DNA of 64,000 nt, taken from the NCBI GenBank assembly GCA_900155495.1, contig FTLJ01000320.1:1-64000 (forward strand), in the 5' to 3' direction. The position numbers and the translations under genes are program-made. Shown here in pieces: positions 34,001 through 46,340 of this stretch. Every line of letters starts with the position of its first letter. Positions within the stretch are counted from its first letter, which is position 1. Source of the DNA: Porogramme epimiltina. Lineage: Eukaryota; Basidiomycota; Agaricomycetes; Polyporales; Polyporaceae. Below the pieces are notes generated by a model, which saw nothing but the letters and a program-made list of their open reading frames with translations, was not told where the DNA came from and ran no database searches.

Positions 34001-36453
34001 ACGGTGCTATTGATGCTTTGGAAAATGCACAGATTGCTCTCCAGGTATGTGACGTCATAGACGCACGTTCAGGATGAACGCTCATTATCTCTTCGACTGG
34101 CTTTCAGAAATTGGGTGCCCCTCCGACGGATGTCATAGCGATGCTCAACGACTGCAAGCGTGTGGTGCATCTCTGCTATCCCGCGATCTCATCTTCCGCC
34201 GGCCATGTCTACATATCCGCCCTCCCATCCTCTCCCTCCACCTCCATCCTCCGCTCCACATACTCTGCAGATCTTGCCGGCACACCCCGTATCCACATCG
34301 GCCAAATATCGCGATGGAACGCGAACACCACCACAATTGAGGGACACACGAGCACTGCCTTTTTCGTCGCCTACTCCCCTGATGGCGAGCGCATCGTCTC
34401 TGGCTCTCAGGACTGCACCATCCGACTATGGAATCGTCGGACGGGGGCACAGCTCCATGTGCTGAAGGAGGAGAGCTGGGTCTGGAGTGTTGCGTTCTCG
34501 CCGGATGGGAAGGAGATCCTGTGCGGGTCGGAGGAAGGAGCGGTCTCGCTGTGGGACGCTCGGACAGGCGAACGAATCACATCGCAGAAGGTCCATTCCA
34601 AGCGCGTTCGCATGGTGGCCTACTCTTCCCAGGGAGACCTAGCGGCCTCAGGCTCTACAGACAAGAACATTGTGCTATGGGCTGCCGCGTCTGGAGAACT
34701 GAAGAAGATAAGGGTCCTGGAGGGACATTGTAACGGCATATACTCTGTCGCCTTCTCTCACGATGGGTCGTTCCTGGTTTCTGGAAGCACTGACGACTCT
34801 CCCTGCCGGATTTGGATGATCAAGGGCGATACTCAGGCTTGCGCACTACTGCATTATGCCCAGGACCATATTTTCAGGGTTTCTATCTCTCCCGACGACA
34901 AGACGCTCGCATGCGGATGCGAGAACGAGCTCGTTCTGTGGTCCATCGACGATCCATCCCATCCCCGTCGCCTCAAGACACTGCCCGTGAATGGCGACGT
35001 TTTGGGGCTCGACTTCTCTCCTGACGGCCGCACCCTCGCCGTCGGGTGCGATTTCGGTGAGGGATCGTGGATCGGGCTGTGGGACGTTGGGACGGGGGAG
35101 TGGGTCGGAGAGCGCGAGGAGATTCGAGGAGAAGGCATCCGAGGATTGCGGTTTTCCCCCGACGGGTCGCAACTCGTCTCCGCCCACGGCCGGGGAACGG
35201 TGCGGTCCTGGGACGTGAGGGTGATGCGGACTAGTGCGGGCTCAGACTCCGAGGACAGTGGAGCGGGCGATGGGCGGTCTTCGTCGAGAGTTTTGGCTGT
35301 TGCGTTTTTCCTGGATGGGGATCGGCTTGGGGTGGTGGTGGAAGACGGGACGGTGGAGCTCTGGGACGTGCTCTCGGGGAAGATAGTTTGCAAGATGGCC
35401 CATCCGCACCCCGGCACCCTCGATCCCGGCTTTGTGGCTCTGACATGGTCTCCGGACGGGACCCGGGTTGCGTTGTCTGGGCATGAAGGCCATTCCATCG
35501 TTGCGTATGACACGTCACAGGCCTCGTTTACCTCCATCCTCCATGGGCATTCCAGGCGCGTACTCCCCCCCGTATTTACCTCGGATCCCCAAAACCTCGT
35601 CACTGGCTCTTATGACGGAAGCATCCGACTCTATGGTGCTTCAGAATCTGGAGAGGTTCTTTTCGATCGTCCAGCGTGCGGTATTTGGGCGATCGGAGTT
35701 TCGCCATGCGGGGGCTACCTCCTCTTCTCAACCATCGACCCTGAACCATCCCGTACTCCTGGCTCTGACGCTCAAAGCATAGAGTCATATCAGCCGCTGA
35801 CGGCGGCGTCTTTCGAGGGCTATTCAACGATGCATCTATACGACCTCACATCAAAGACTATCGTTACTGAGGTCAACCACCACCACGCAGTTGTCGCCCT
35901 CGCGTTCTCATGCGATGGTTCACGCGTGGTCGGGTCAAGCGAGCGCGGCCAGATCTCCCTCTGGGACTTCTCCCCTTCTTGCCACTCAGACCCGGACACT
36001 GGGCGGGAAGACGCCGATGGGACCCCTGAACCGAGCAGGGGCGTTCTCCGTTTCCTCGCAGAACTCCATCTAGAAACACCCGGCATTTCAGTCGAGCGCA
36101 TCTGGTTCTCCGCCGACGAGCGCGCTGTCATCACCAATGCCTGCTTCGCACCAATCACGTCCGAGGAGCACTGGCCACTCGTCGCGCAGCACGGCGCCGT
36201 TCCACAACCAGGCCCCGGATCCACCGACTCTCATCGACTCCCTGACTATTTCCTCACTGACGGCTGGATTTGGTGCCGGGGTCGCGGGGAAGAACCTCGA
36301 CGAGGGTGCTGGCTCCCGCCAGTGTATCGATACCAGCCTCTAGAAGTTAGGTACATGCGTGCACCCGGAGGGTGGGATGCTAGGGGAGAATGGGTCGCGT
36401 TCGCTACGAACGAAGGGCGGCTTGTCGTCGTGGACATGTCTAATGGCCAGTAG
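31049..36453 (+). CDS. NLR3: NACHT-WD40 receptor-like protein, full length
   Basis: Predicted 1666-aa STAND/NLR NTPase, the best reference copy. Exons: 31049-31582, 31682-31818, 31884-32052, 32110-32145, 32202-32361, 32426-34044, 34108-36453. Residues 1-20 are basic (MRKIRAKWHKLRG). Residues 20-135 are Ser/Thr/Pro-rich and probably disordered. About 138-340 are helical, with GDMVTGAARLALDITESLSD and heptad-like helices, resembling the four-helix N-terminal domains of fungal NLRs. NACHT has P-loop GQAGMGKSA (near 411, Thr to Met inside the loop), Walker B VIVIDALDEC (near 520) and FIITSRPEA (near 553). About 12 WD40 blades follow residue 885, ending in WVAFATNEGRLVVVDMS. It probably acts in the cytosol as a ligand-triggered switch; the ligand is unknown. 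No disabling change was seen. Confidence 0.88.
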
Positions 36454-38065
36454 ATACCGCCTCGAGCCTAGTACACCGTCGTAGTTTAGCTGTCTAACGG
36501 TTGTCATTCCTTCTGAACTGCCAGCAGTGCCCGTTCCCCGCTCGACATTGTATGCGGGCCACCTCAGTCACGCGTGCGTTATCCCGGATAACTTTGCCGT
36601 TGCTAAACATACTCTCGGACTCTACGATAGAGGTCTTGTTGGCTAAGGCGCAGCGTAATGTCTGTCTGTGCCGCCGCATATATCTGCAATTATTTAAATC
36701 GACAATACCGTGCACCGCTTATAGTGGGACACACTTAAGAGACTAGACTGATGCTAAATAGAATTTATAGTAGACGGTATATATTATAGCAAGCGTTGCC
36801 GCGTTGGAGGGACGACCGAGACATCCGATGGGTACACTGCAGGTGGGGCATGGACGAGGGACACTCCTCATATAACGGGTAGGAGCTAGAAGCATCACAG
36901 AGTCAAGCACGCTCGAAGGGGTGTCTCTGAAAGATCCGAGTGAGAGTGGCACTACGCAAGCATCATTTTTAATCAACTCGCACCACTTACCAAAGCAATA
37001 AGTTGTCGAGTGACTTACATGTACAGTACTCCACTGTAAGGGCATGAGAAATGGATGGGGAATAGCTATGCGTTGGTTGATCAAGTTACTATCAGGCACA
37101 ACCGTAACGTGCGATGGCTGCAGACTACGGCAAATATGACCCCAGAGAGGGCAGCATGCCAGAATCGACGTGATATGAGGCTGCCGTCGGGACGAAGGGA
37201 GAAGCAAACAGTATTGGCTTGAGGTGGACTGGAAGGGCCGAAAGCACCGGGAGGGGGAGTGACGGCGGTGGGTGGCTGGCTTCTGTATAGGGGCAGTCAT
37301 GGAACGTGAACCTATGGAGCAGAAGAGGGCGGACGCTGACTTGCGGACGCACGCCTGTGTGAAGCGAGCCACGTCCGGGGGTGCGGGAGATGGCGACCCG
37401 AGAACCAGCAGTGCAGGAGCGCACATAGGCAGGTGACGGGGCCTGGGCAGACAGACGGGCCGTGACTGTTGCGACCGGGGATGTCTACTGCGAGGACGCA
37501 GCTCCGGTGGTGGAGAGCAGGGGAGAAGGCGGACGGGTACGGCAGGGCCGATCGCGCCCCCAGCCGAAGAGAGCAGGGGAGAGGCCGTGGGAGGAAAGCG
37601 CGGAGAGGGCGGTGGGAGCCTCAGGCCTACACGGCGCAGAGGGGGAGAGCAGGACAGTGGCGGGTGATATGACGGCAGGGCGTGTTCGCATGAGACGGAG
37701 GGCGCGCGCAGCCTGGAAGACGAAGCAGGAGATCGGATGGCGAGTCAAGGAAGGGATGCGAAGCCGCGGCTGGTGGGCGGCTGCAGAGGCGCGCGGGGCA
37801 CCTGGGCCGCGGATCATCCGGATAGATGCCGCGTCGGCATCGTCGGGATCCGGCATTGCCCTCTGTCCGTAAGCCTGACTGCACTGTGCTCTCTGTCCAC
37901 CAACGTCGGACTCGGTCGTTAACATCTCCCTGTGCTTGCCCCCTGCCTGGCTTGCTCCACCGATGAGCCTCGGGTCCCCTCTCGAACTTCCCCTCTCTCT
38001 CCACGGCACGGACGAAGCGCGTCGTGGCCTGCCGTAAACTCGCAGCGCTCTTTTTCCACTGTACG
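36454..38065. other. Unit III spacer downstream of NLR3
   Basis: Conserved 3' block at 36499, then sequence aligning with units I, II and IV. The minus-strand open frame 37426-36743 (227 codons) is matched in unit II but not preserved in units I and IV, and shows no domain. No gene is called. Confidence 0.5.
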
Positions 38066-38069
38066 TCCG

Positions 38070-38450
38070 ATGTACTTGCCCTCGGCAAATTTGCATACAC
38101 TCCTATCCCTCAACGTAGTCCGGGCGTGCTCGCGCTCGTACATACCCTCCATCAAGCTGCATGAATCCCCGTGTATGGCTTCGCCCTACTTCGTCATGGA
38201 CGACGCCACTGAAGTTCTGTTCTCATCGTCAAGGCGCACACCTGGATCAACGCATCCCCTCCAGTCGCCAATGAGACTGGGAAACTATCCTCCGTCATAT
38301 GCGGCCTCAAAACCTCACGTACGAGCACCCACGCTCTATCAGCCCCTGCCGGCTTCAAGTACGTCCTCCGCGCCGTAGTGAGCACCACATTCGACAACGA
38401 GCATGCAATTGGGAAGGAACCGCTCAGCAAGGATTCCCATTGCAATCGAG
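38070..38450 (+). other. Conserved coding-looking segment of unknown identity, unit III
   Basis: Contains VKAHTWINASPPVANETGK, then GFKYVLRAVVSTTFDNEHA and IGKEPLSKD in consistent reading direction, matching degraded counterparts at 24466-24920. I do not recognise the family. It lies about 450 bp before the first recognised glycoprotein segment. Confidence 0.35.
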
Positions 38451-38915
38451 CACATCAAGCGTCGTCCCCTCCTGCTATGGTAAGTCCTCCTCCCTCATGC
38501 TGTCTTACAGCCCCGTTCATCTCACCTCCGCCGCGATGACAGGAATCTGCCACCAGCGCCTGATCGAGCTCAGCTGCACGCTGTAGAAGCAGTAGCTAGA
38601 CGTACGTCGACCAGATGCCGTTCTCCGCTGCGACGTACGTTGGGTGCTGCCGCCCCACCGAAGACGCACCCCAGCTGTGCGCGGGCCGATTACAGAACGA
38701 CCAACTTCGACGCTCGACGTTCGGTCGTGCGCGCGCCGCGGTACTCGCTGCTCGCGCCATGCCCACCGTGGGCGCCGCGAGCGCCGTGTCGACGACGCTC
38801 AAGAACGGTGCACCCAGACCGCAAGGGGGGAGACGTCCAGCGTGCGGAAGCGGCTGTGGGAGATGGCGCTGAGGGAAGGAGCTGGGTGCGCGGTGGTATG
38901 ATGAGGCACCGGTTG
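38451..38915. other. Unassigned stretch before glycoprotein relic C
   Basis: GC-rich sequence aligning with 24920-25365 and 9630-10035. Plus-strand frames contain CVREMELEEGA-like words in unit II and LWEMALREGAG here. These suggest a decayed coding segment that I cannot identify. Confidence 0.3.
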
Positions 38916-38919
38916 TCCG

Positions 38920-39970
38920 CGGCGGTGGGAGCGATGAGAACTCGATGTGCCAGAACGTCTACGGTACGTTGCGCCGCCACCCCATAGCCAAGCGGCGTCC
39001 GCCCCCGTCGTCTGACACTCCCCCCGCAGTGGACTTGATCGAGAACTGGTGCATCTTCGCACCCCGAAGCCACGCGCGGGCTCCTCGACTGGGAATACGG
39101 AGCACGTCGAGGTCGGGCGGTACACGTAGGCCGGGCACCGCGCGCGCGTCGTCCCGGACAGCGCGATTGCGGGCGCGCACTTTGTGCAGACGCCCCACCA
39201 CGCGCAGGTGGTGGGGACCTCACGAAGGTGAACATCCTGAAGGGTGACGAATGCGGCGAGCTCGATCCGCACGGCGCGGACGGGAACGGCGAGAGCGGTG
39301 CGCGCGCGCTCCCCCTGCACTGTTTGGCCTGAGGGCGCGGGCGGCGCCTTGTGCTCTGCTCTGCGGTGGCGCGCCTCCGCGCGCTCCTTGAATTCGACGT
39401 GTATCCCCGCCCGCGGGCCACGCGATCGGCGGGCCCGCCTTCTCGAGCACGGGAGGCGAGCTCCAGCAGACACACGCGTGGACGGTGAGCGCCTCCCACA
39501 GTATCCACTCGCGTCCGCCCGTGCTCACCTCCGACTACCTCTTCGTGGTGTAGAACGTCGTGGCGTACGACGTGCTCTGCATCCGCGCGTGCAAGGATGA
39601 CCCATGCGCGTCGCGGCTCTGCCAGGATGTCTACGACGTCGTCGGCTGCGCGCGGAAAATGGCCGGTGGCTAATGCGCGCGCGCTCGACTGGGACATTAA
39701 TGAGGTGCGCCGCTCCATTGCGTCCCCGCCCTCCATGAGGCCCGCGTCGCTGACCTTCGCGCGCGCGGTACATTGACAGACGATGGGCGTGTGCAGCATC
39801 TCGATTCTCCAACGGCGCCACCCCGCCACCCCCCTGTGCACCCCGCCCGCGCAATATTCCCCCCGCCCGTCCGTGACGTCCCTCGCGAACTGTCGCGCGT
39901 CTGTGTCGAACACGACCACGTGATTAGGTACGAGCGCGACCCCAAGGAGCGCGAGCGGGGCGAGCACTGA
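38920..39970 (+). pseudogene. 'Macrofage activating glycoprotein'-like relic, copy C
   Basis: In order: GSDENSMCQNVYG (38930-38965), an intron to about 39029, and VDLIENWCIFAPR (39030-39068). Frame-shifted counterparts of the ITDGAITAHFVQT stretch follow, then GDECGELDPHGADGNGE (near 39243-39290) and VVAYDVLCIRACKDDPCASR (39550-39620), then a degraded C-terminus. Cysteine spacing is retained in places but frames are not. Same order as copies A and B. A 425-codon minus-strand frame covering this region is a composition shadow. Confidence 0.55.
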
Positions 39971-40174
39971 GGCGAGTCTCGCATCCGTTCCTCAGCAGTT
40001 GTATCGATGATCGCTGGCCCGTGAGTTCGTTGCGCGTTTGTGTCGGTAGTCATCCGCGCGCACCTCTGGCTCCAGCTGGCGGTCGCCGGCGTAGTGGTTG
40101 TCCTGGAAGCAACACCCATTACAATACGAGGCGTCACCCCACGGGTCGATCTGCAGGTCCAAAGGAGGGATCAG

Positions 40175-41233
40175 TCTCTCTCCAGCCATGCATAATGAGG
40201 GTGGGGACGTACGTGGCGGTGCGGACCAATAGTGCGTCTTGATATACTCCACCGTGAAGTCGACGGGGACACATCGATGGTCCAATACAGCTTCTGCATC
40301 CACCTCCAGCGCCGCGTGCGCACGCGCGGGTCAGGACACTTTCGCGCGCAGTCCACACGGAGCACAGAAAGGAGCTGTGGCACTCACAGGTCGATCGCTG
40401 GGCACCCGCTGCGACTCGTGCGGAGGTTGCGATTGAAGCAGCAGACGTAGACGGGGTCGAAGCGGGACGATCGTGACGGAGAAGCGGCCGCAGACAAGGT
40501 AGTCCTGGCCCGCGAGCATCTACACGAGATGGTCAAGGGATGCGGAGAGCGGCGCGACGGCGACATCGTGCGTCTGCTGCGATTTCGCCAGTCCGGCGCT
40601 GTACACCCTATGGGTGTTGCGTGGGGCGGCTCGCGTGGGGCGCAAGGGGAGAGGGAAAGAGGGACGGCCATACGCCAGAAGATGGTGGCGCACCGGCCCT
40701 CGTACTCGGAGTGCGCCTTGAGGTAGAGGTTCTTGACGTGCTGTGGACCATAGAGGAGGTTCGCGTCCGCGTTGGGGAAGGGATCGGGGGTGGAGAACGG
40801 CCAGCCGCCCTTGCTCGTGCGAGAGGACACGGCGGTCGCCCGTGGCTGTCTTCCGTGTTAGCGCTATCCTGTGGAGCGGACGAGGGGCAGGGGCAGACCC
40901 ACTGAAGAGGCCCTCCAGACCCTTGAGCGATCAGGGTGTGCGTCGCGCGCGCCGGAAGGAGCACGCGTTGGGTGCATCTCGGGAGCGAGGAGGGGAGGGA
41001 ACTCTCGGCGCGTGCAATCGACATGGAGGTCGTACCGGCCGGCCGTGTGCCTGGACGAGCGTTGGGGCTGGGTATATGCGCCTATATGCGTGTGGCGCAC
41101 CCTCCTCGGGAGCGAACCGCCTGGCTTTCTCAGTGAAGCTCCTGGAAGACGACGGCTAGCGGTGGAAGGAGCCGTCTGGCCGGGCGCCGCTCTAGCTAGT
41201 GTCGCTGAGCTTCGAGAGATCACGTTGGCTCAT
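40175..41233 (-). pseudogene. Omega-class (ECM4/Gto-type) glutathione S-transferase relic, copy C
   Basis: Minus-strand start MSQRDLSKLSDTS (ATG at 41233-41231), then SFTEKARRFAPEE (near 41110-41150) and a degraded HTLI stretch near 40940. The clear middle part is GWPFSTPDPFPNADANLLYG, then QHVKNLYLKAHSEYEGR (40690-40810). After frame changes come RFDPVYV (near 40455) and VEYIKTHYWSAPPR (near 40215-40250). The layout matches ECM4/Gto enzymes at full length, but at least three frameshifts and a stop near the N-terminus disable it. Confidence 0.7.
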
Positions 41234-42511
41234 CGCGCGGGCGGAGGAAGGTGCGGGCTTCTGTGACGGAGGGACAGATGTACATTGTAGGGCGGCGGCC
41301 CGGAGGAAGCCTGGGCTTCTTGCCTTCCCAGGGGCCGATAACAGGTGGATGGGACGCGGGCTGATCATGAGGCGGGCGATTGGGTTGGACAGCGGACCCT
41401 GTAGGGCTGCCCGTCGCATGCGCACGTCATGTCCCTTGCTCAGCGTTCGCACCAGCCTCGCTGCCCAATCGCATATTTCTCCGGTACCCTCGCTGTCCTT
41501 GACCTCCGATGAAAAATGCGGCGGATGATCTGCACGCCGCACCAGGGACTGCAAATCTTAAGCCCCAACGCAGCTGAGTAGGGCGGAGCGCACGGGGAGA
41601 GAGAACCCTGCCAAGCGTACGTCAGGGCTCCCAGTCTGACGTCTCCCTTTGTTCGTCCAGTCCCGTCCGGGGCTCGGGTTCACTTCTGTTGCCTTGCCTT
41701 TCCCCGATCTATTCGGACTTCACCTCGCTCGCTCGTGCGCAGCGGCTGGGGCGTACATCTGTTTTCTAGGCCCACATTGACTCAAAGTCGTCCGATGCGC
41801 CCCTCGCAAATCCTAGGAAGCTCCCCTGTGTAACGGACACCTAGCCAAATGACCCCTATTCAATATATAGGTTGTTGAACTTCAACGCCCCATTTAGCGC
41901 GATTAAGGAGTAGCCTACTGTTAGGCGTATGTAACGATGTGAGGGTGGCGGAGATTGTGAGACCTCGCATGGGTCGTCTTTAGGCGTACCAAGTGTGTTT
42001 AATCGCGTGTTGTAAGACATATTACGGGCGTAGTGACAGAGAGATCTAAAGACTGATCTAATTATATGCACTAGTCTGCGAATATAATACGTAACCCTAA
42101 CCCGTATACATCCCCCGCCCCTGCCCCCAAGGCCACAAGCTCCTCTCGACCTTCTCTCCCCGCCACCTGCACACATACGCAACATCTGCTACTTTTACTC
42201 GCGCTGCTCTTCACCACAACCATGTCCCACAACATGCTCCCGTGATAACGATCTTGCTCAGGTTCGACGACCCCAGGTTGTGCGCTCACCCACGCTTCTC
42301 GTGCAACTGGCTAACTAACTAAACCCTGATAGCAGCGAGGCTCCGGCTCGGGTGGGACACTACGCGGGCTGTACCCCGCCCACCGCGCCTCTCATATACA
42401 CGAATGATGAACGGTGTCGTGGACAGGGATACCATTCACTGAGTGAGTCGCATTACTTGTCCCCCTTATCCGCCCTTTGAACCGAGTCGTCAAGTACTGC
42501 AAACCTCTACG
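41234..42511. other. Region between GST relic C and asaB-like relic C
   Basis: Counterpart of 27770-29060, with the same AT-richer stretch near 41850-42110. No gene supported. Confidence 0.45.
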
Positions 42512-43241
42512 ATGACCATCCCCGCCGTCGACAGAGTCTCCACCAAACACCACCACTTCTGCCTACCCGTGAGCGGCGCCAAGCCGTACGTCTAGATCAC
42601 CACGCAACACTCGCGCCGCCAGCGTAGCTGGGACACCGTCGCGCCCGCCGTGCAGATCGAGCACCTCCACAGCAAGTTTCAGGAAGATGGTATCTCGCGT
42701 GACGCGATCGCGTCCCAGTACTCCTGCCCGGCGATGGGGCAGACTACGTTCGACGGCGACGCGGCGATCGAGCGGGAGCACTACACCGAGAGGCATCGCG
42801 CTCGTGAAGGGGCTCACGGGCGTGTCGCGCGTCATCCCCTTCGACCGCAGTACTAGTAAGTCCTCCCCAGCGCGCCCCGTTCCCCGCCCCACTTTAAGCA
42901 TTCGCTGACCCGGCCCATTCCCTCCCCTGTTCCTCTCTATCTCCGTCCCCAGCGATCCGCCCCCGCCCGCGCGAGCTCGACGACGACACCCCCCAGAAGC
43001 GCCAGCCCGTGCCCCAAGTATACGTACACGTCGACCAGACCCCCCGAATCCGTCGCCGCCCTCGTACGTCGGCACCTCCCCGCCGCGGACGTGCCCGCGC
43101 TCCTCGCGCGCCGCTTCCAGGTCGTTTTTGGGCAGTGGGGCGGCCGATCGGGCGCGCGGTGTGGGACTGGCTGGTCGCGCTGTGCGACGGGCGCAGCGTC
43201 GATGCCGCGCGCGGTGTCGTGCCCACGATGTTGCGCCACCC
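42512..43241 (+). pseudogene. asaB/CmcJ-like hydroxylase/desaturase relic, copy C, 5' part
   Basis: Starts MTIPAVDRVSTKHH, then GAKPYV followed by a stop. Later segments are WDTVAPAVQIEHLHSKF and, after frame changes, VKGLTGVSRVIPFDR. An intron near 42850-42950 precedes RPRELDDDTPQKRQPVPQVY. VDQTPRIRRRPR and RFQVVFGQWG are frame-shifted counterparts of the middle region. Next are PIGRAVWDWLVALCDGRSVD and AARGVVPTMLRHP, after which the homology stops at 43241 exactly where the transposon begins. It carried stops before or independently of the insertion. Confidence 0.65.
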
Positions 43242-43268
43242 CATCAGTAAAGTTTCGGGCATCTGACC
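43242..43268 (+). repeat. Left terminal inverted repeat of the transposon
   Basis: Begins CATCAGTAAAGTTTCG and pairs with 56583-56609 at about 20 of 27 positions: the first ten bases perfectly, and TTCG and TGACC further in. Confidence 0.75.
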
Positions 43269-43442
43269 GGCCAACGATAATATATGTCTACTCTAGTAAT
43301 GCTATACCAGCAATAGTCAGACACCCAGTGTTTGTTAAGGTTCCACCCATGTCTGTTATAACATAAAATGCCATTGTAATACTCTATCATACAACCCACG
43401 CCGTTATATCAGAGTTATATCAGACTACACGGGATGTGTGGT

Positions 43443-43730
43443 CATGTCCGGTCATACCGATACATGTGTCCGATAATAGAAGATCATTTGTGCACGCACG
43501 TCCTATCGTGCATGGTCATTTACGCGTGCATGTCCGGTCATGCCTGGTCATTTGCACATGCACATCAGAGCGAGCACGACCAGAGGTGTGTGCATGTCTG
43601 ACCACGTGTGGCGAGACACAAAGGCGTGTATGGCCGGTCCTCGGTCATATGCAAGTGCGTGGATGATCAGCGCATGGTCGAATACCGTGGAGAAATCTCA
43701 ATCACAAGGGTCTGCCTGGTCAGACACATG
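43443..43730. repeat. Left subterminal repeats of the transposon
   Basis: CATGTCCGGTCAT occurs at 43443 and 43529. The 10-mer TGTCTGACCA occurs at 43595-43604 and inverted at 43717-43726. The same 10-mer recurs at 56498-56507 near the right end. Short repeated subterminal words are typical transposase-binding regions in CACTA-related elements, and that role is inferred here. Confidence 0.55.
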
Positions 43731-44084
43731 AGTGTGTATGATCAGGCATGGGGTGATATCTGGCATATATTACTGCGCGCGGCGAGGCTTTGTCTGCCAG
43801 TTCCTTTCCGGTGTAATCATTCCAGATGAAATGAACCATATGAATCGATTAACGCGTAAGATATATACTGCTACGAATGCTACATTAAAGGTATGCCTGA
43901 ACGGTACTATACGTGCTAACGCATCGCGTTGCGTTTCGCGTGCGAGGCGCAATCCCATGCATCACGGGCGTGGGCGCGAGAATTCCAAATCAACAAAGGG
44001 AGGTGCTCGGTGTTTCGACACGTGCAGATCATCCTGTAATGCGCGTTGTTAGAGAATGTAGTATTGAATGTTAGTGAGTACTTA
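43731..44084. other. Left non-coding arm of the transposon
   Basis: AT-richer sequence between the subterminal repeats and the 3' end of the accessory gene. No gene is supported. Confidence 0.5.
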
Positions 44085-46042
44085 CTATTCTTCATGGTTC
44101 TCGTAGAGGTCCTCGTCGCTGCCATGAGACCCACCCTCTCGGGCACCAGAGGTGGGGGTGGGTGTGCCCCCCTCGCGCTCTTCACCGTCCTCGTCCTCGT
44201 CCTCCTCAGACTCGGACTCGGCCTCCTCTTCGAGGAGGCGCGCAAATGCGCTGTCCTTCGAGATGGTCTCGGCCTCGACAGGCACAAAAAGCTCCCTATA
44301 TAGAACGTTAGCAAGACAATGAGCGAAGATGAGGGCCACTTACTTGTTCCAACGCTTGACAATCCGGGTGCGCCAGCGAGGGTTTTTATCGCCGGTGCGC
44401 ATCATAGCAACTGCAAAGTCTGAGGCGCGCCAGTGACCATCGCTGTCGCGCCACTCCTTGACGCTTGAGAACCCGTGGCGGACCTACATTAAATAAACTG
44501 AATATAACAGCGAACCAGCACAGGGATTTAGAGCTCACCAAGCTCGCGATGTAGACAATCATTTCGAATGTGATGGCGCCTGCACGGAGGTTGTAGCGCT
44601 GCATGACAGAGGGCTGGCCTCGACGATGGTCGTCGCCAGTCATGTCACCCAAAAGTGCTGCGTCGGGGCCGTGAAGGACGACGACTCCCGCCTATGCCAG
44701 GGAGTAAGTAGCGCACCAGTAATAAATTAAATCACATACGAGGAAGAGGATGCGGGCCTCCAAGAGGCCTGGCTTGAACTTCAGCTTGTCCGCGTCGAAG
44801 TTGACCTTGCTTACGTCGTAAAGCCAGACACCGAAGTCTTCCGTCTTGATAGGGATCTGCCCATTGCGCACATCACGGCAGAATCTAAGAAAACGAAAGC
44901 TCGTCAGCCACATACGCACCAAAGAAGAAATACTTACCGAGCAGGGTCCTGCTTAAACTCTTGCAGCTGGGCGAGAGGAACAAGCATGGCCGCTGTGTCC
45001 TCACACTTCCAACCACGGTTCTCCTTCTCGAGGAGCACTTGCTGGGTTCCGGTAGTGCTAATATTCGCAAGGGGGAGGATAACCTTACGGAGCCGCGAGA
45101 AGTCGTCCGACCGCACCTTCCCGGCCACGCCATTAAGCTATATTATATATATAACATTTCGTTAGGAGGAAGGTATGTGTGCAAGGAAAACTCGGGACTT
45201 ACGTAGGTGGAAATCATTCCAAGAAGCTCAGGCTTCTCCTCGAGAACATCTACGTTCTCCGAGAAGCCCGGGTAGTGAGCGAGTGTGTGCTCGAAGACGC
45301 GAGCACCATAGATCTCGTAGGGGTCTTTGTCACTTCGCCGTGGTCGTTTCCTAGTAGGATATAGCATCAGTGTACCAGCAATGCGACAGTCAGGAAATAA
45401 ATACCGTGGCCCATCGGCGGGCACCTCATCTCCTGTGAGATGATGGGCCAAGCCGCGTGGAAGGAGCTTCTTCCAGGGAACGTAGTTGACGCCGGAGAGG
45501 CGCACAATCAGGCGGCACATCTGATAGGTGTGCTCGATCCCAAGGGCGATGCGCGTCTCGCGACTATGTGCATCAGAAGAGGTGAGTATATATGCATACT
45601 AAATTGAGGGTGTCACTCACCTGGCGCGCACGTCCAGCCGCCTAATAATTATCTCAAACTCGGAGGGTGGGTCCTCGGGGATGGGCGATGTGGCAGGGTC
45701 TCTCCCATTGGGAGTTGGAGTGTGTCGCGGCTCCGCAGCTGGGGGGGTTGGAGTAGAGGGTGCAGCACGGGAACGCGGAGGGGTGGCGTTCTGGCGTCCG
45801 TGCGAGGGGGTAGAGACGTTGGAGCGGGAGTGGATGTTCCTGCTCGCGCGAGGGCGGGCTGTGGTCTGGGTGATACCGGGCATGCTGGTGTGCGATGGTG
45901 AGATTTTCAGGGAGGAAGGTGCGTTGGGCGGGCAAGAGGAGAGCTCCAGGAATATATGCGCTGAGGGTCCAAGTCGGAGATGCCTATTCTGGGGATGATC
46001 GGGCCCCAATCTGGGGCGCACGACGCGTCGTGTAATGGTCAC
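44085..46042 (-). CDS. Transposon accessory protein, DUF6698-like, 525 aa
   Basis: Eight exons on the minus strand join in frame: 46042-45621, 45563-45405, 45350-45203, 45137-44938, 44884-44740, 44691-44539, 44483-44344, 44295-44085. The first 130 residues are Pro/Ser/Arg-rich. The core has SEFEIIIRRLDVRASRETRI, YGARVFEHTLAHYPGFSENV, AGKVRSDDFSRLRKVILPLA and WRASDFAVAMMRTGDKNPRW. The tail is strongly acidic (EEEAESESEEDEDEDGEE). The core layout (a short helical stretch, a SDD-x-SRL-like motif, then W-rich strands) recalls DUF6698 proteins common near basidiomycete transposons, but I cannot confirm this. It lies head to head with the transposase, so it is probably a second gene of the element. 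The ATG at 46042 is the furthest upstream; 45899 (MPGITQTTA) is an alternative. Confidence 0.7.
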
Positions 46043-46340
46043 ATGACCGTATCGACGCTGCTTGGGGTGAGCCTCTCATCTATGAGACGTAGTGATAGGT
46101 ACCTAGAAAACTTACTAGCAGTCTATCCCAACCCTGACGGATGGCATGGTTTCACACTAACGAGGCAAGAGGACTTGCACACCAAGCCTAATGGGTGGCC
46201 GGCGGCCGGCGTCTCGGAGGCGCTGTCCGCTTCGCGGACTTGGCCACCCGCTCTCAAGTTCAACCGCCACACTGCCGCCTGGCCCGCGTTGCCCCACTCA
46301 CATCTCGCTCACATCCTGAACTCTTCAAGAGCTCATCACG
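46043..46340. promoter_or_regulatory. Divergent promoter region of the transposon
   Basis: About 300 bp separate the start of the accessory gene (-) from the transposase start (+). A shared bidirectional promoter is inferred from the head-to-head layout. I saw no TATA box I would defend. Confidence 0.45.

Noticed and set aside
34854..35603. 249-codon minus-strand frame across the NLR3 WD40 region, with shadows in the other NLRs
   Set aside because: Antisense shadow of a conserved GC-rich coding exon; it follows codon bias of the sense frame.
36743..37426. 227-codon minus-strand frame, with a similar 217-codon frame at 22717-23370
   Set aside because: The frame is broken in units I and IV and has no recognisable motif. 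Shared openness between two recent duplicates is weak evidence for a gene.
38690..39967. 425-codon open frame on the minus strand
   Set aside because: It overlaps the glycoprotein relic on the other strand, is arginine/alanine-rich from GC composition, and has no domain or matching frame in units I and II.
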